Shown: positions 25,177 to 36,534 of the stretch, piece by piece
Layout of the letters: every line of letters starts with the position of its first letter
Numbering within the stretch: position 1 is the first letter of the stretch
NCBI GenBank assembly: GCA_947630085.1
Contig: CANRGP010000013.1
Location: 1-38,566 of the forward strand
Source: an uncultured Lachnospiraceae bacterium
GTDB taxonomy: Bacteria; Bacillota; Clostridia; Lachnospirales; Lachnospiraceae
Length of the DNA: 38,566 bases
Direction of reading: 5' to 3'
Translations under genes and position numbers: made by a program
Notes under the pieces: generated by a model
The model's input: the letters and a program-made list of their open reading frames with translations, nothing else
The model's database searches: none
What the model was told of the DNA's origin: nothing

Positions 25177-27168
25177 TTATGCTTCATTCAGGAGGTCTTC
25201 CAGATCGGATACCTCGGGCTCCTCCTCCTGAGGCTGATAGATCTGGGAGAGCGTGCTATAGGCATTTTCCGAGAAGTACCTGGACAGATCCTCCCAGCTG
25301 TTTTCCGCGGTCAGGATATCAAGGATCATATCCCGGTCAAGATGGATCTGCTCCCGGACCATATCGGGCTTTCCGGTGATGATATTGTCTACCTCCAGAC
25401 TGATCATATTGTCCGCGTCGCTTTCCCGGTCCACGGTCCATACATGGACCTCCTTTCCCCGCATATGAATGGCGTCTACCATACTCTGCGTGACGAACGT
25501 GGTCTCGACGCTGAAGAAGTCCGCCGCGGGAAGATCGTAGTAATTGCCCGCGCCTACCGCGAGGATATAGCCGGTTTTGAGCTCCGGAGCGATCTCCTTG
25601 ACTTTCGTTAACGAATCGTAGGAGAGCGACGTGATCACGCCCTGATCCTCAAATCCGTTTTCCCGGATGATCCGGACGGTATCCGCCTCCAGACTGGGAG
25701 AGTGGCCGTTGTTTTTGATCTCGATATTCAGCTTGATCTTTCCCTGGCACAGTTTGATGACCTGGTCCAGGCTCGGGATCCTGGTCCCGGCAAATTCGGG
25801 AGAGAAATAGGAGCCGGCGTCAAGCTTCTGAAGTTCGTCCCAGGTGATGTCATAGATGTTCACGTTTGCTCCGGTACAGCGCTTCAGATTGGTGTCATGG
25901 GTGACGACGACCACGCCGTCACTGGTCTGCTGCACATCCAGCTCCGCATACTGGCTTTTGCAGTCGATGGCCGCCTGAAAGGCGGGAAGGGTATTTTCCG
26001 GAGCCATTGCGGAGTACCCTCTGTGACAGGTGATCTCGGGCTCATTTTCTATCAGAAAGTCCAGAAAACCGCGCCCATAATCGCTTTCGATCAGAGAGCC
26101 CATGAGCCAGGAAAATCCCAGGCCCACGATCAGAACCGCGGAAAGGACGACAGGCATGAACAGTCTGGCTCCCAGCCGCACTTTGTGGATCTCCGCGGAG
26201 GAAGCCTGCGCCGCGGCGCTTTCTTCTTCCGCAGATGCGTCCGTTTCCCGGGCTTCGGATCCCTCCGAGATATGGCGGTAATAGAGTATGGAGATAAATA
26301 TGTATTTTGCAAAAGTTTCCACACATTCCATAACGAAGAGGAGAAGAGGAACCACCACATATTTAAGCGTGAGGGTGCCTCCCGCCACCATACCCGCGCC
26401 TCTGCCCGACATGAAGATTATCGCGAAAAACAGGATCGCGATGACGAGCAGGGAGAGGAGCGCATAGATTATGTAAAGCCGCAGATTCCACCACACCAGC
26501 AGGAGAAAATCCCGGATGCGGTGCCCGCGGATCAGCCGGACGCTTTTGGCGGCCGCCTCCCGGAAGGAGCATTTCTCCGTTATAAAATACTGGAAGATGA
26601 ACATAAACTGGACGGTCAGAAATATGCCGAATGCAGTGAGCGCATATAACAGGATCCGGAAAAGCGGGTTGCCGTAAATGACCTCCGCGATATACTGCGG
26701 GATGACGATCTGGGATATAAAGTTGGTCGTCATGATAAAATGGGTAGCCGGAATGATCAGGACGGAAAAGATCAGGATGGGAAGATTTCCCGGTTTAAGC
26801 GTCCGGAGGGTACAGGCAAGGCTTTCCCGAAAGAGCTGCGAAAGACGGAGAGGACGGTTCTCGTAGCCGTACTGTACGCAGATCACAATGCCGGCAATAT
26901 TGAAAAAGGTCCACAGGGCGAGCCCGAGCGCGATAAGGACTACGGCGGCCAGGATCAGCGGGCTGGTAAACAGTTTCATGATGTTGCTGTTTGTGATATA
27001 GGAGACGGGGGAAAAGCGGAGGGCCAGTCCCCATATCAGCTGGCCGGCCGGCTGCACCACAAATGAGTACAGCAGCTTATAAATAATGACAAAAAGGGCC
27101 ATAATCGGCATATTGGCGCTCAGGATCCTTCTGGCCGTGCGCCATTGGTTTTTCTTTTCTTTTTTCAT
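25177..27168 (-). CDS. Membrane glycerophosphodiester phosphodiesterase
   Basis: The 663-residue protein joins a polytopic membrane domain (residues 20-355, about seven or eight hydrophobic helices, like the GPDPase membrane domain) to a C-terminal GDPD domain (about 378-620). GDPD motifs: CHRGYSAMAPENTLPAF, YAELDVQQTSDGVVVVTHD, IPSLDQVIKLCQGKIKLNIEIKN and VHVWTVDRESDADNM. The family hydrolyses glycerophosphodiesters to glycerol-3-phosphate and alcohol; membrane-fused forms are suspected to act on lipids or lipoteichoic acid. ATG 27168 is preferred (AAAGG seven bases upstream) over ATG 27183, which lacks a site. It is transcribed away from groESL. Confidence 0.88.
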   Translation of the reverse strand: MKKEKKNQWRTARRILSANMPIMALFVIIYKLLYSFVVQPAGQLIWGLALRFSPVSYITNSNIMKLFTSPLILAAVVLIALGLALWTFFNIAGIVICVQYGYENRPLRLSQLFRESLACTLRTLKPGNLPILIFSVLIIPATHFIMTTNFISQIVIPQYIAEVIYGNPLFRILLYALTAFGIFLTVQFMFIFQYFITEKCSFREAAAKSVRLIRGHRIRDFLLLVWWNLRLYIIYALLSLLVIAILFFAIIFMSGRGAGMVAGGTLTLKYVVVPLLLFVMECVETFAKYIFISILYYRHISEGSEARETDASAEEESAAAQASSAEIHKVRLGARLFMPVVLSAVLIVGLGFSWLMGSLIESDYGRGFLDFLIENEPEITCHRGYSAMAPENTLPAFQAAIDCKSQYAELDVQQTSDGVVVVTHDTNLKRCTGANVNIYDITWDELQKLDAGSYFSPEFAGTRIPSLDQVIKLCQGKIKLNIEIKNNGHSPSLEADTVRIIRENGFEDQGVITSLSYDSLTKVKEIAPELKTGYILAVGAGNYYDLPAADFFSVETTFVTQSMVDAIHMRGKEVHVWTVDRESDADNMISLEVDNIITGKPDMVREQIHLDRDMILDILTAENSWEDLSRYFSENAYSTLSQIYQPQEEEPEVSDLEDLLNEA

Positions 27169-27231
27169 AGGTTTGCCTTTCATGCAGGGAATGCCTGCTG
27201 CGCGCAGCGCTTTACTTTATATTCAAAAAAA

Positions 27232-27260
27232 ATTATACTTTACTTTACCCGGGGAAGCAA
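27232..27260 (-). promoter_or_regulatory. Putative sigma-A promoter of the glycerophosphodiesterase gene
   Basis: On the minus strand, TTGCTT (27260-27255), 17 bases, TATAAT (27237-27232). The -35 is weak (three of six). It lies only 20 bases from the CIRCE element of the divergent groESL operon. A GC-rich palindrome (around 27197-27208) lies in the leader. Confidence 0.5.
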
Positions 27261-27279
27261 CAGAAAAAAAAATAAAAAA

Positions 27280-27306
27280 TTAGCACTCGACCCTTGACAG
27301 TGCTAA
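27280..27306 (+). promoter_or_regulatory. CIRCE operator for HrcA
   Basis: TTAGCACTC (27280-27288), 9 bases, CAGTGCTAA (27298-27306). This matches the CIRCE consensus in both arms with one mismatch, at the first base of the right arm. It overlaps the -35 of the groES promoter, as expected for HrcA repression. A third half-site, CAGTGCTAT, lies at 27311-27319. Confidence 0.95.
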
Positions 27307-27322
27307 CAAACAGTGCTATAAC
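27294..27322 (+). promoter_or_regulatory. Sigma-A promoter of groESL
   Basis: TTGACA (27294-27299), 17 bases, TATAAC (27317-27322), with TGC before the -10. The consensus -35 lies inside the CIRCE element. Confidence 0.9.
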
Positions 27323-27380
27323 ATATCTTGGAAATGCAAGAAACACCAGAAAAGTATATTTATTCAAGGAGGAATCATAT

Positions 27381-29322
<1,942 letters not shown>

Positions 29323-29353
29323 GCGGCAGGAACGGACGGATCGTGTTATAAGT

Positions 29354-29398
29354 GCGGAGGAAATTGCCATGCTTGCATGACGGTTTCCTCCGCTTTTT
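29354..29398 (+). terminator. Intrinsic terminator of groESL
   Basis: GCGGAGGAAA (29354-29363) pairs with TTTCCTCCGC (29384-29393), with further pairing of CATGC and GCATG inside, followed by TTTTTCTTTC. Confidence 0.93.
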
Positions 29399-29489
29399 CT
29401 TTCTTACAGACAGCCCGCCAGGGACGGTCCGCGTCCCGCAAAGAGGCTGAAGAGACGAACGTCAGCAGAACAAAGAAGGGAGAAGATTT

Positions 29490-29984
29490 ATGAATGACGC
29501 ATATATTGAGTGGCTGGTGAAACGCAGGGATCCGTGGTATTCGCTTCTGGTGAAGGTGACCATCGGCTTCCTGATCCTGGTAGGGATCCTGCTTTCCGGA
29601 ATACCGCTGTTTGGATTTATTTTCCTGCTGCTGGCATTTGCCGCGGGGTATTTTATTCTGCCGCTCCTGAAGGTGGAATATGAATATCTGGTGGTCAACG
29701 AGCAGATAACCATTGACAAGATCTACGGAAAATCCAGAAGAAAGAAAGCATGGGAGGGGAGTCTGGACGATCTGGAGATCGTGGCCCCCGTTGGCTCCGA
29801 CGCTCTCAGGGACGCCGAAAAGCAGGGGGAGAAGGTTCTTGATTTCACTTCTAACTATCCCGGCGCCAAGGTCTACGGCATGATCCAGATGAGGCCGAGC
29901 GGGGCGCTGAAGATCCTGATCGAGCCCAATGAGAAGATCATCGAACAGCTGTGGCTCCGTGCGCCGCGCAAGGTTGTGAAATAA
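29490..29984 (+). CDS. Small two-helix membrane protein, possibly DUF6106 family
   Basis: This 164-residue protein has a short charged N-terminus (MNDAYIEWLVKRRDPWY), two transmembrane helices (about 19-37 and 41-59) and a soluble C-terminal domain of about 100 residues (EYEYLVVNEQITIDKIYGKSRRKKAWEGSLDDLEIVAP ... KVLDFTSNYPGAKVYGMIQM). It recalls DUF6106 proteins of Lachnospiraceae; this is memory, not a search. GAAGGGAG precedes the ATG. It lies between groEL and guaB, and guaB has its own promoter. The function is unknown. Confidence 0.75.
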   Translation: MNDAYIEWLVKRRDPWYSLLVKVTIGFLILVGILLSGIPLFGFIFLLLAFAAGYFILPLLKVEYEYLVVNEQITIDKIYGKSRRKKAWEGSLDDLEIVAPVGSDALRDAEKQGEKVLDFTSNYPGAKVYGMIQMRPSGALKILIEPNEKIIEQLWLRAPRKVVK

Positions 29985-30002
29985 AATCGGCGCCTGTTCG
30001 GC

Positions 30003-30031
30003 TTGACAATACGGCAAAAGTTTGTTAGACT
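30003..30031 (+). promoter_or_regulatory. Sigma-A promoter of guaB
   Basis: TTGACA (30003-30008), 17 bases, TAGACT (30026-30031), with TGT before the -10. The leader to the ATG is about 60 bases; I see no purine riboswitch in it. Confidence 0.75.
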
Positions 30032-30070
30032 ATGTGACTAATAAGCGGATTCCCGGAACTTATATAGTAA

Positions 30071-31555
<1,485 letters not shown>

Positions 31556-31600
31556 GGAAGCACCGGGCTATCTGCACAATAATATAGGAAATCATGGGCG

Positions 31601-31645
31601 GGCGCCCCAAACCGTGATCAGATCGCGGTCTGGGGCGCCTGTTTT
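31601..31645 (+). terminator. Intrinsic terminator of guaB
   Basis: GGCGCCCCA (31601-31609) pairs with TGGGGCGCC (31631-31639), with inner ACCG (31611-31614) and CGGT (31626-31629), followed by TGTTTTA. It lies between guaB and the convergent oxidoreductase gene. Confidence 0.85.
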
Positions 31646-31683
31646 ATGAGCGTGCCATACGATCACGCGCAGGGGATACAGCC

Positions 31684-33015
31684 TCACAGCGATGTCTGAG
31701 CGGGACCGTTTAACAGATGTCCCTGGCTGTCGAAGCGCGATCCGTGGCATGGACATTCCCAGGTGTTTTCCGCGCAGTTCCAGTTCAGCTTGCAGCCCAT
31801 ATGGGGACAGCGCATGGAGCTGGGGGACGCGCCAAGAAGAAGTCCCCTGGCGGACTCGGCGGAATGAACGGCGAATTCTCCGGCTGACGCCCGGATATGG
31901 AGCCTGTGAGGGGAGAAGAGGGCCTCATAGGGAGACGTTCTGCCGCAGATCAGATCGGTCAGCAGAAGGGCCGCGGCCATGGAGGTGCTCATTCCCCACT
32001 TGCCGAACCCGGAGGCGATATACCAGTGGGGAGTTCGCGGAGAAAAGCGGCCGATATAGGGGAGACCGTCCAGGCTGACACAGTCCTGCGCAGACCAGTA
32101 GCCCGCGGTTTTTGAGCCGGGGAAGAAGCGGGAGGCGGACCGGCGCAGGGATTGATAAGGCTGTCCCTTCAGCTTTCCGGTCCGGTGCCCTGCCCCGCCC
32201 AGAAGAAGACGGTCTCCGGCACTCCGCAGGGAAAGACCGTCCGGGTCGATTCCGAGATACATCCCCTTCAGCTTCGGAGCTCCGGTCAGGGAGAGGACAT
32301 AGCTTCGTTTCTGGTACATTTTCATGAAATAGAATCCGGGAATCAGGGGGAAGGGGTAATGGCAGGCAAAGACTACTTCTTTTGCCCGTATCCTTCCGTG
32401 GGGTGTCGACAGGATCTGCCAGGAGCCGTCCTCCGTGACGGAAAGGACGGGCGTATTTTCATATATCACCAGGGAGGGAACCAGGGCCCCGAGAAAACGG
32501 AGCGGGTGGAACTGGGCCTGATCGGGAAAACGAACCGCCGCCTTGACGGAAAAGGGAAGCTCGGTGCGTCCGGTGAGGGAGGCGGGGATTTTTGCCAGAC
32601 GGGCGGCCTCCGCCTCATCCTGAATGGCAAGACTGCTCCTGCAGGAATAAAGATAGGCGGGCAGCCGCTCAAATTCACAGGAAATGTCACGGTCACGGAT
32701 CAGCCTTTGGTATTCGGAAAGGGCGTTCTCGTTGGCGGAGGCATAGAGACGGGCTGCCCCCGCCCCTATATTTTTTACAAGGCGTTGGTAGATCAGCCCA
32801 TGCTGGGAGGTGATCTTGGCGGTGGTTCCCGCAGTCTGCCCTCCGGTGATCCGCGCAGCCTCCGCCACGATGACCTGGCGGCCTTCGCGGGCCAGATAGA
32901 AGGCGGTAAGAATGCCTGCCATTCCCGCGCCGATGACGGCAATATCGGAGGACAGGTTTCCCGGCAGATGCTTTCTGCGCGGGATCGAGTATGTTTCGTT
33001 CCACAGCGTGTTCAT
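31684..33015 (-). CDS. FAD-dependent oxidoreductase with C-terminal Rieske domain (YhfW-like)
   Basis: The 443-residue protein has an N-terminal FAD-binding Rossmann motif (SSDIAVIGAGMAGILTAFYLA, GAGMAG at 29-34) of the DAO family and a C-terminal Rieske [2Fe-2S] domain: C403-P-H405 and C421-P-C-H424, separated by 15 residues as in the family, plus Cys408 and Cys423 as the usual extra pair. The domain order matches B. subtilis YhfW. The substrate is unknown. ATG 33015 is preferred (AAGGAG six bases upstream) over an in-frame ATG at 33039. A Rieske cluster is not typical of strict anaerobes' core metabolism, so a redox-stress role is possible but only inferred. It diverges from the Cys-rich gene. 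Confidence 0.88.
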   Translation of the reverse strand: MNTLWNETYSIPRRKHLPGNLSSDIAVIGAGMAGILTAFYLAREGRQVIVAEAARITGGQTAGTTAKITSQHGLIYQRLVKNIGAGAARLYASANENALSEYQRLIRDRDISCEFERLPAYLYSCRSSLAIQDEAEAARLAKIPASLTGRTELPFSVKAAVRFPDQAQFHPLRFLGALVPSLVIYENTPVLSVTEDGSWQILSTPHGRIRAKEVVFACHYPFPLIPGFYFMKMYQKRSYVLSLTGAPKLKGMYLGIDPDGLSLRSAGDRLLLGGAGHRTGKLKGQPYQSLRRSASRFFPGSKTAGYWSAQDCVSLDGLPYIGRFSPRTPHWYIASGFGKWGMSTSMAAALLLTDLICGRTSPYEALFSPHRLHIRASAGEFAVHSAESARGLLLGASPSSMRCPHMGCKLNWNCAENTWECPCHGSRFDSQGHLLNGPAQTSL

Positions 33016-33065
33016 AAGGACTCCTTTCCTGCGGTGCAAAGAACCGTTTCAGGACTAGGATACTC

Positions 33066-33093
33066 ACACAATGTCCCATCCATACATAGGATA
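33066..33093 (+). promoter_or_regulatory. Putative sigma-K promoter of the Cys-rich gene
   Basis: CATAGGATA (33085-33093) fits the sigma-K -10 pattern CATANNNTA exactly; AC at 33066-33067 in an ACACA run is 17 bases upstream and suits the short -35. The overlapping CATACATA (33081-33088) also resembles a sigma-E -10. Start would be near 33100, just before AAGGAG. Confidence 0.45.
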
Positions 33094-33127
33094 TAGTACA
33101 AACATAAAAATTAAGGAGATTTCAGAT

Positions 33128-33637
33128 ATGAGTTGTTTTGGATGTAACAGATGCGGATGCAGACAGTGTGGATGCGGCTGCTGTGGAAATAATAATAACA
33201 GCGGCGTGAGCGGCGGGACCGCGGGAAACGGGAACACAAATTATTGCTGCGTCAAGCAGTGCCGCATTTTCTGCAGGCCCTGCGGGAACAACAATGACAG
33301 CGGTGTGAGCGGCGGAACAGCCGACAATAACGGGAACTCCAACTGCTGCTGCTGCAGAAGATGCTGCTGCGGGAACAATAACAACAGCGGCGTAAGCGGC
33401 GGGAATACCGGAAACGGGTGCTGCTGCAATCCCTGCTGCAACTGCTGCTGCAGTTCCTGCTGCAATTCCTGCCAGGGCAGTTCCAATGTGGCAGGAGCGA
33501 CGACCGGATCCGGCAGCTGCGGCTGCAGCGGGCAGATCCTGACTCCTACCGGATATACCTACAATTATGATACGACCGGCTGCAATAACAGCCTTAATTA
33601 CAGCTACAGCAATCCTTACGGCAATTTCTATCAGTAG
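33128..33637 (+). CDS. Cys-rich repeat protein, probable spore coat or exosporium component
   Basis: This 169-residue protein contains 34 cysteines by my count, about one in five, many in runs (CCCC, CCC). Three copies of a repeat GNNNNSGVSGG followed by a T/N/G segment (encoded at about 33185, 33284 and 33370) separate the Cys clusters; the C-terminus is Tyr/Asn-rich (GYTYNYDTTGCNNSLNYSYSNPYGNFYQ). There is no signal peptide. Such composition is known in clostridial spore-surface proteins such as CdeC and CdeM, where disulfides build the exosporium, but I see no direct homology. AAGGAG (33113-33118) lies nine bases before the ATG. The sigma-K-like promoter supports late mother-cell expression. 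Metal binding is the main alternative. Confidence 0.75.
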   Translation: MSCFGCNRCGCRQCGCGCCGNNNNSGVSGGTAGNGNTNYCCVKQCRIFCRPCGNNNDSGVSGGTADNNGNSNCCCCRRCCCGNNNNSGVSGGNTGNGCCCNPCCNCCCSSCCNSCQGSSNVAGATTGSGSCGCSGQILTPTGYTYNYDTTGCNNSLNYSYSNPYGNFYQ

Positions 33638-33662
33638 AAAATGCTGTGAGACAAATGGGCGT

Positions 33663-33693
33663 CTCCCCGTGCGGGTGTTACCCGCACGGGGAG
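33663..33693. terminator. Perfect 14-bp hairpin after the Cys-rich gene
   Basis: CTCCCCGTGCGGGT (33663-33676) pairs perfectly with ACCCGCACGGGGAG (33680-33693) around a GTT loop, 25 bases after the stop. No T-run follows on either strand, so it may stabilise the 3' end of the mRNA as well as, or instead of, terminating. Confidence 0.65.
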
Positions 33694-33778
33694 GTACTGA
33701 TATATAATTTCCCTGTTTTGAATGAGTTTTCAGAATAAACACCAATAAACATGATAAAATTAAACTTTAAAAAAGGTC

Positions 33779-33807
33779 TTTTCAAAAACGAAAAGTTTTG
33801 ATATAAT
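33779..33807 (+). promoter_or_regulatory. Sigma-A promoter of tRNA-Pro
   Basis: TTTTCA (33779-33784), 17 bases, TATAAT (33802-33807), with TGA before the -10. It lies nine bases upstream of the tRNA. Confidence 0.8.
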
Positions 33808-33816
33808 AATTTGGCA

Positions 33817-33890
33817 CGGAGTATGGCGTAGTTTGGTAGCGCGCTCGGCTGGGGGCCGAGAGGTCGCAGGTTCAAATCCTGTTACTCCGA
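33817..33890 (+). tRNA. tRNA-Pro (GGG)
   Basis: The 74-base cloverleaf has acceptor CGGAGTA/TACTCCG with discriminator A, a D arm with TAGTTTGGTAG, an anticodon stem CTCGG/CCGAG around loop CTGGGGG (anticodon GGG), and a T arm CAGG/CCTG with TTCAAAT. The CCA end is not encoded. It reads CCC and CCT proline codons. Confidence 0.95.
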
Positions 33891-33896
33891 TGAAAA

Positions 33897-33921
33897 AGCC
33901 GCTGAATCAGCGGCTCTTTTT
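33897..33921. terminator. Terminator after tRNA-Pro
   Basis: AGCCGCTG (33897-33904) pairs with CAGCGGCT (33908-33915), followed by CTTTTTC. A-residues upstream would allow termination on the minus strand too. Confidence 0.9.
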
Positions 33922-33976
33922 CTCTCATGGGGAGTTTTGTCCGGGACAAAGAAAAAGGGTTTGAGGAGGGTGAGAC

Positions 33977-35776
33977 ATGAACGAAAGACTGACATTCCTC
34001 CGCCGGAAGATGGCGGAGAGGGGAGTGGATGCTTATCTGATCCCCACTGCCGACTTTCATCTGTCGGAATATGTTGGCGGGCACTTTAAATGCAGACAAT
34101 ATCTGACCGGATTCACCGGCTCTGCGGGGACCGCAGTCGTCACGCAGAACGATGCGAGGCTGTGGACCGACGGAAGATATTTTGTCCAGGCGGCGGGAGA
34201 ACTGGAGGGCAGCGGGTTCAGCCTGATGAAGATGGGACAGGAAGGCGTCCCGGATATCGAGGAATATCTCAGAGACGCGGTTCCCGAAGGCGGATGCCTG
34301 GGATTTGACGGAAGAGTGGTCAGCGGCCGTATGGGAAAGAAACTGGCGGACGAACTGAAGGAGCGGGATATTTCCGTCCGCTGCGAGATGGATCTGGCAG
34401 GAGAGATCTGGAAGGAGCGTCCCGCCCTTTCGGCCGAGCCCGTGTGGATCCTGGACGAGGCGTATGCGGGCAGGCCGGCGGCGGAAAAGATTGAGGAACT
34501 TCGCGAAACGATGAGGGAACTGAAAGCTACCGTCCATGTGCTGACCGGCATGGACGACATCGCCTGGCTTCTCAACATCCGCGGCGGCGACGTGCCCTGC
34601 AATCCCGTGGTGCTCTCCTATGCCGTGGTGACTATGTCCCGCTTCTTCCTGTTCATTAACCCGCAGGTCCTGGATGACAGGGTGAGGGCCTATCTGGACG
34701 GACTTTCGGTTACCGTGATGCCGTATGACGATATCTATCCGTTCGTGCGGAAGCTGAACGGGGAGAATGTCCTTCTTGAGACAGCGGTGACCAATTACGC
34801 CATTGTGGACGGCATAAGGGGCGCCAATCGGATCATCGACAGGATGAATCCCACCTCCGCCGCGAAGGCGGTGAAGAACCCGACGGAGGTGGAGAATATG
34901 CGCCGCGCCCATATTAAGGACGGCGTGGCGGTGACAAAGTTTATTTACTGGCTGAAAAAGAATATCGGCAGGATACCCATGACAGAGATCAGCGTATCGG
35001 ACAGGCTCGAGGAGCTGCGCAGGCAGCAGGAAGGGAACCTGGGACTGAGCTTTACGACCATTTCCGCCTACGGCCCCCATGCTGCGATGTGCCATTATTC
35101 CGCTACGGAGGAATCCGACGCGGTTCTTGAACCGCATGGGCTTTATCTTGTGGATTCCGGCGGACAGTATTATGAGGGAACCACGGACATCACGAGGACT
35201 GTGGCCCTGGGCCCCATATCGAAGGAGGAGCGGGAGCATTTTACGCTGGTGGCTATGAGTATGCTCCGGCTGGGCCATGTGAAGTTCCTTTACGGATGCA
35301 GCGGAGCTTCGCTGGACTACGTGGCGAGAGAACCGCTCTGGAGGCGGGGGCTCGACTATAACCACGGGACCGGCCACGGGGTAGGGTTCCTCCTGAACGT
35401 TCACGAGAGGCCGGTGGGATTTCGCTACAGGGCCGTTCCGGAGAGAATGGACGGAGCAGTCTTTACGGAAGGCCATATCTGTTCGGATGAACCGGGAATC
35501 TACATCGAGGGGAGCCATGGGATCCGCACCGAAAATCTGCTTGTGTGCAGAAAAGCCGAAAAGAATGAATACGGGCAGTTCATGCGGTTCGAGTTTCTGA
35601 CGTTTGTTCCTATCGATCTGGATGCCCTGGATGTGGATATGATGGAGAAGCGGGACGTTGAGTATTTAAATGAGTATCACAGACAGGTCCGCGAAAAGAT
35701 CTCGCCGTATCTGGACGAGGAGGAGAGAACCTGGCTTGCCCATGCGACAAGGCCGGTGGGGATTTCCGGCATATAG
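33977..35776 (+). CDS. Xaa-Pro aminopeptidase (M24B)
   Basis: This enzyme removes N-terminal residues that precede proline. The 599-residue protein has the three-domain layout of the long M24B aminopeptidase P type: two creatinase-like N-terminal domains (about 1-310) and a pita-bread catalytic domain with the metal ligands Asp in LVDSGG (~391) and TDITRT (~403), His in TGHGVG (~463), Glu in DEPGIY (~504) and Glu in RTENL (~518). It has no signal peptide and should be cytoplasmic. GAGGAGGGTG precedes the ATG. It follows tRNA-Pro and faces a prolyl-tRNA editing gene. Confidence 0.94.
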   Translation: MNERLTFLRRKMAERGVDAYLIPTADFHLSEYVGGHFKCRQYLTGFTGSAGTAVVTQNDARLWTDGRYFVQAAGELEGSGFSLMKMGQEGVPDIEEYLRDAVPEGGCLGFDGRVVSGRMGKKLADELKERDISVRCEMDLAGEIWKERPALSAEPVWILDEAYAGRPAAEKIEELRETMRELKATVHVLTGMDDIAWLLNIRGGDVPCNPVVLSYAVVTMSRFFLFINPQVLDDRVRAYLDGLSVTVMPYDDIYPFVRKLNGENVLLETAVTNYAIVDGIRGANRIIDRMNPTSAAKAVKNPTEVENMRRAHIKDGVAVTKFIYWLKKNIGRIPMTEISVSDRLEELRRQQEGNLGLSFTTISAYGPHAAMCHYSATEESDAVLEPHGLYLVDSGGQYYEGTTDITRTVALGPISKEEREHFTLVAMSMLRLGHVKFLYGCSGASLDYVAREPLWRRGLDYNHGTGHGVGFLLNVHERPVGFRYRAVPERMDGAVFTEGHICSDEPGIYIEGSHGIRTENLLVCRKAEKNEYGQFMRFEFLTFVPIDLDALDVDMMEKRDVEYLNEYHRQVREKISPYLDEEERTWLAHATRPVGISGI

Positions 35777-35783
35777 GATTTTC

Positions 35784-35844
35784 GTACCCTGCGTTTCCGT
35801 AACCTGTTACTGCTATGATATACAGGTTGCAAAGCGCAGGGTAC
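35784..35844. terminator. Nested hairpin between convergent genes
   Basis: GTACCCTGCG (35784-35793) pairs with CGCAGGGTAC (35835-35844), and AACCTGT (35801-35807) with ACAGGTT (35822-35828) inside. No T-run is present. Its place, 8 bases after one stop and 13 before the other, suggests a shared transcript end. Confidence 0.6.
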
Positions 35845-35856
35845 CATGTTATGCTG

Positions 35857-36417
35857 TTACAGGTCGACAATCGTGCAGGGATGCTTTACATAGGGCAGGA
35901 ACTTTTCCAGCACGTCCGACGTGCGGATCCGGAGACTTGACGTGTTGACGCACGGGTGACAGCCGATGTATTCATTTCCCAGGATCACATCGCGGTCGAT
36001 CAGCAGGCGGACGCGGCATTCCGTGTCATTCATCAGCCCGAGGATGCTGACCGAGCCCGGGGTAATGTCAAGAAAGCGCTCCATGTATTCCGGATCGGCG
36101 AAGGAGAGCCGGGAGCTTCCGATCTCTTTGGACAGGACGGCGGTCCGGAACTTTTTCTCTCCGGGCATCATCAGGAGATAAAAATCGGTTTTCTGCGCGT
36201 TGCACAGAAAAAGATTCTTGCAGATCCGGATCCCCAGCATGGCATCGATCCCATGACAGGCATCGATGGTATACACGGCGGTATGGTCCAGACGTTCATA
36301 GGGGATTCCCAGGAGGTCCAGAAGGTCATAAGTGCGGACCTCGCGGGCAGTGCGGCCGCTCACGTCTGCAGGACGGCCGGTGTACAGAATGGGGTCTATA
36401 TAAAATTCTTCATCCAT
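35857..36417 (-). CDS. proX: Prolyl-tRNA deacylase, ProX/YbaK-type editing protein
   Basis: This 186-residue free-standing editing domain belongs to the ProX (PrdX, ProXp-ala) branch of the YbaK superfamily, which hydrolyses Ala mischarged on tRNA-Pro. Family features are YDLLDLLGIPYERLDHTAVYTIDAC, KNLFLCNAQKTDFYLLMMPGEKKF with the conserved lysine, SFADPEYMERFLDITPGSVSILGLMNDTECRVRLLIDRDV and GCHPCVNTSSLRIRTSDVLEKFLP. AAAAGGAG lies about seven bases before the ATG. A minus-strand TATAAT (36478-36473) and a palindrome CGCGGCC-T-GGCCGCG (36449-36463) lie upstream. Confidence 0.92.
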   Translation of the reverse strand: MDEEFYIDPILYTGRPADVSGRTAREVRTYDLLDLLGIPYERLDHTAVYTIDACHGIDAMLGIRICKNLFLCNAQKTDFYLLMMPGEKKFRTAVLSKEIGSSRLSFADPEYMERFLDITPGSVSILGLMNDTECRVRLLIDRDVILGNEYIGCHPCVNTSSLRIRTSDVLEKFLPYVKHPCTIVDL

Positions 36418-36472
36418 GGAGATGCTCCTTTTGAAACGGATTTTTGACCGCGGCCTGGCCGCGCACGAATTT

Positions 36473-36500
36473 ATTATACAGAAATCAGCAAAAAATGCAA
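36473..36500 (-). promoter_or_regulatory. Putative promoter of proX
   Basis: On the minus strand, TTGCAT (36500-36495), 16 bases, TATAAT (36478-36473). The -35 matches only three of six positions; the -10 is perfect. Confidence 0.45.
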
Positions 36501-36534
36501 CAGGATTCTATTTTAATACAATGGAGAGAATGAG

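Noticed and set aside
27294-27380. Longer GroES from an upstream TTG
   Set aside because: The extension covers CIRCE and the promoter; ATG 27381 has a strong ribosome site and gives the normal family N-terminus.
33128-33637. CRISPR-like repeat array
   Set aside because: The repeats are imperfect, in frame and encode GNNNNSGVSGG; spacing and sequence do not fit CRISPR.
33122-33745. Ala/Val-rich minus-strand frame opposite the Cys-rich gene
   Set aside because: It is the complement of Cys/Asn/Gly codons, with no ribosome site; the plus-strand gene has a ribosome site, promoter and 3' hairpin.
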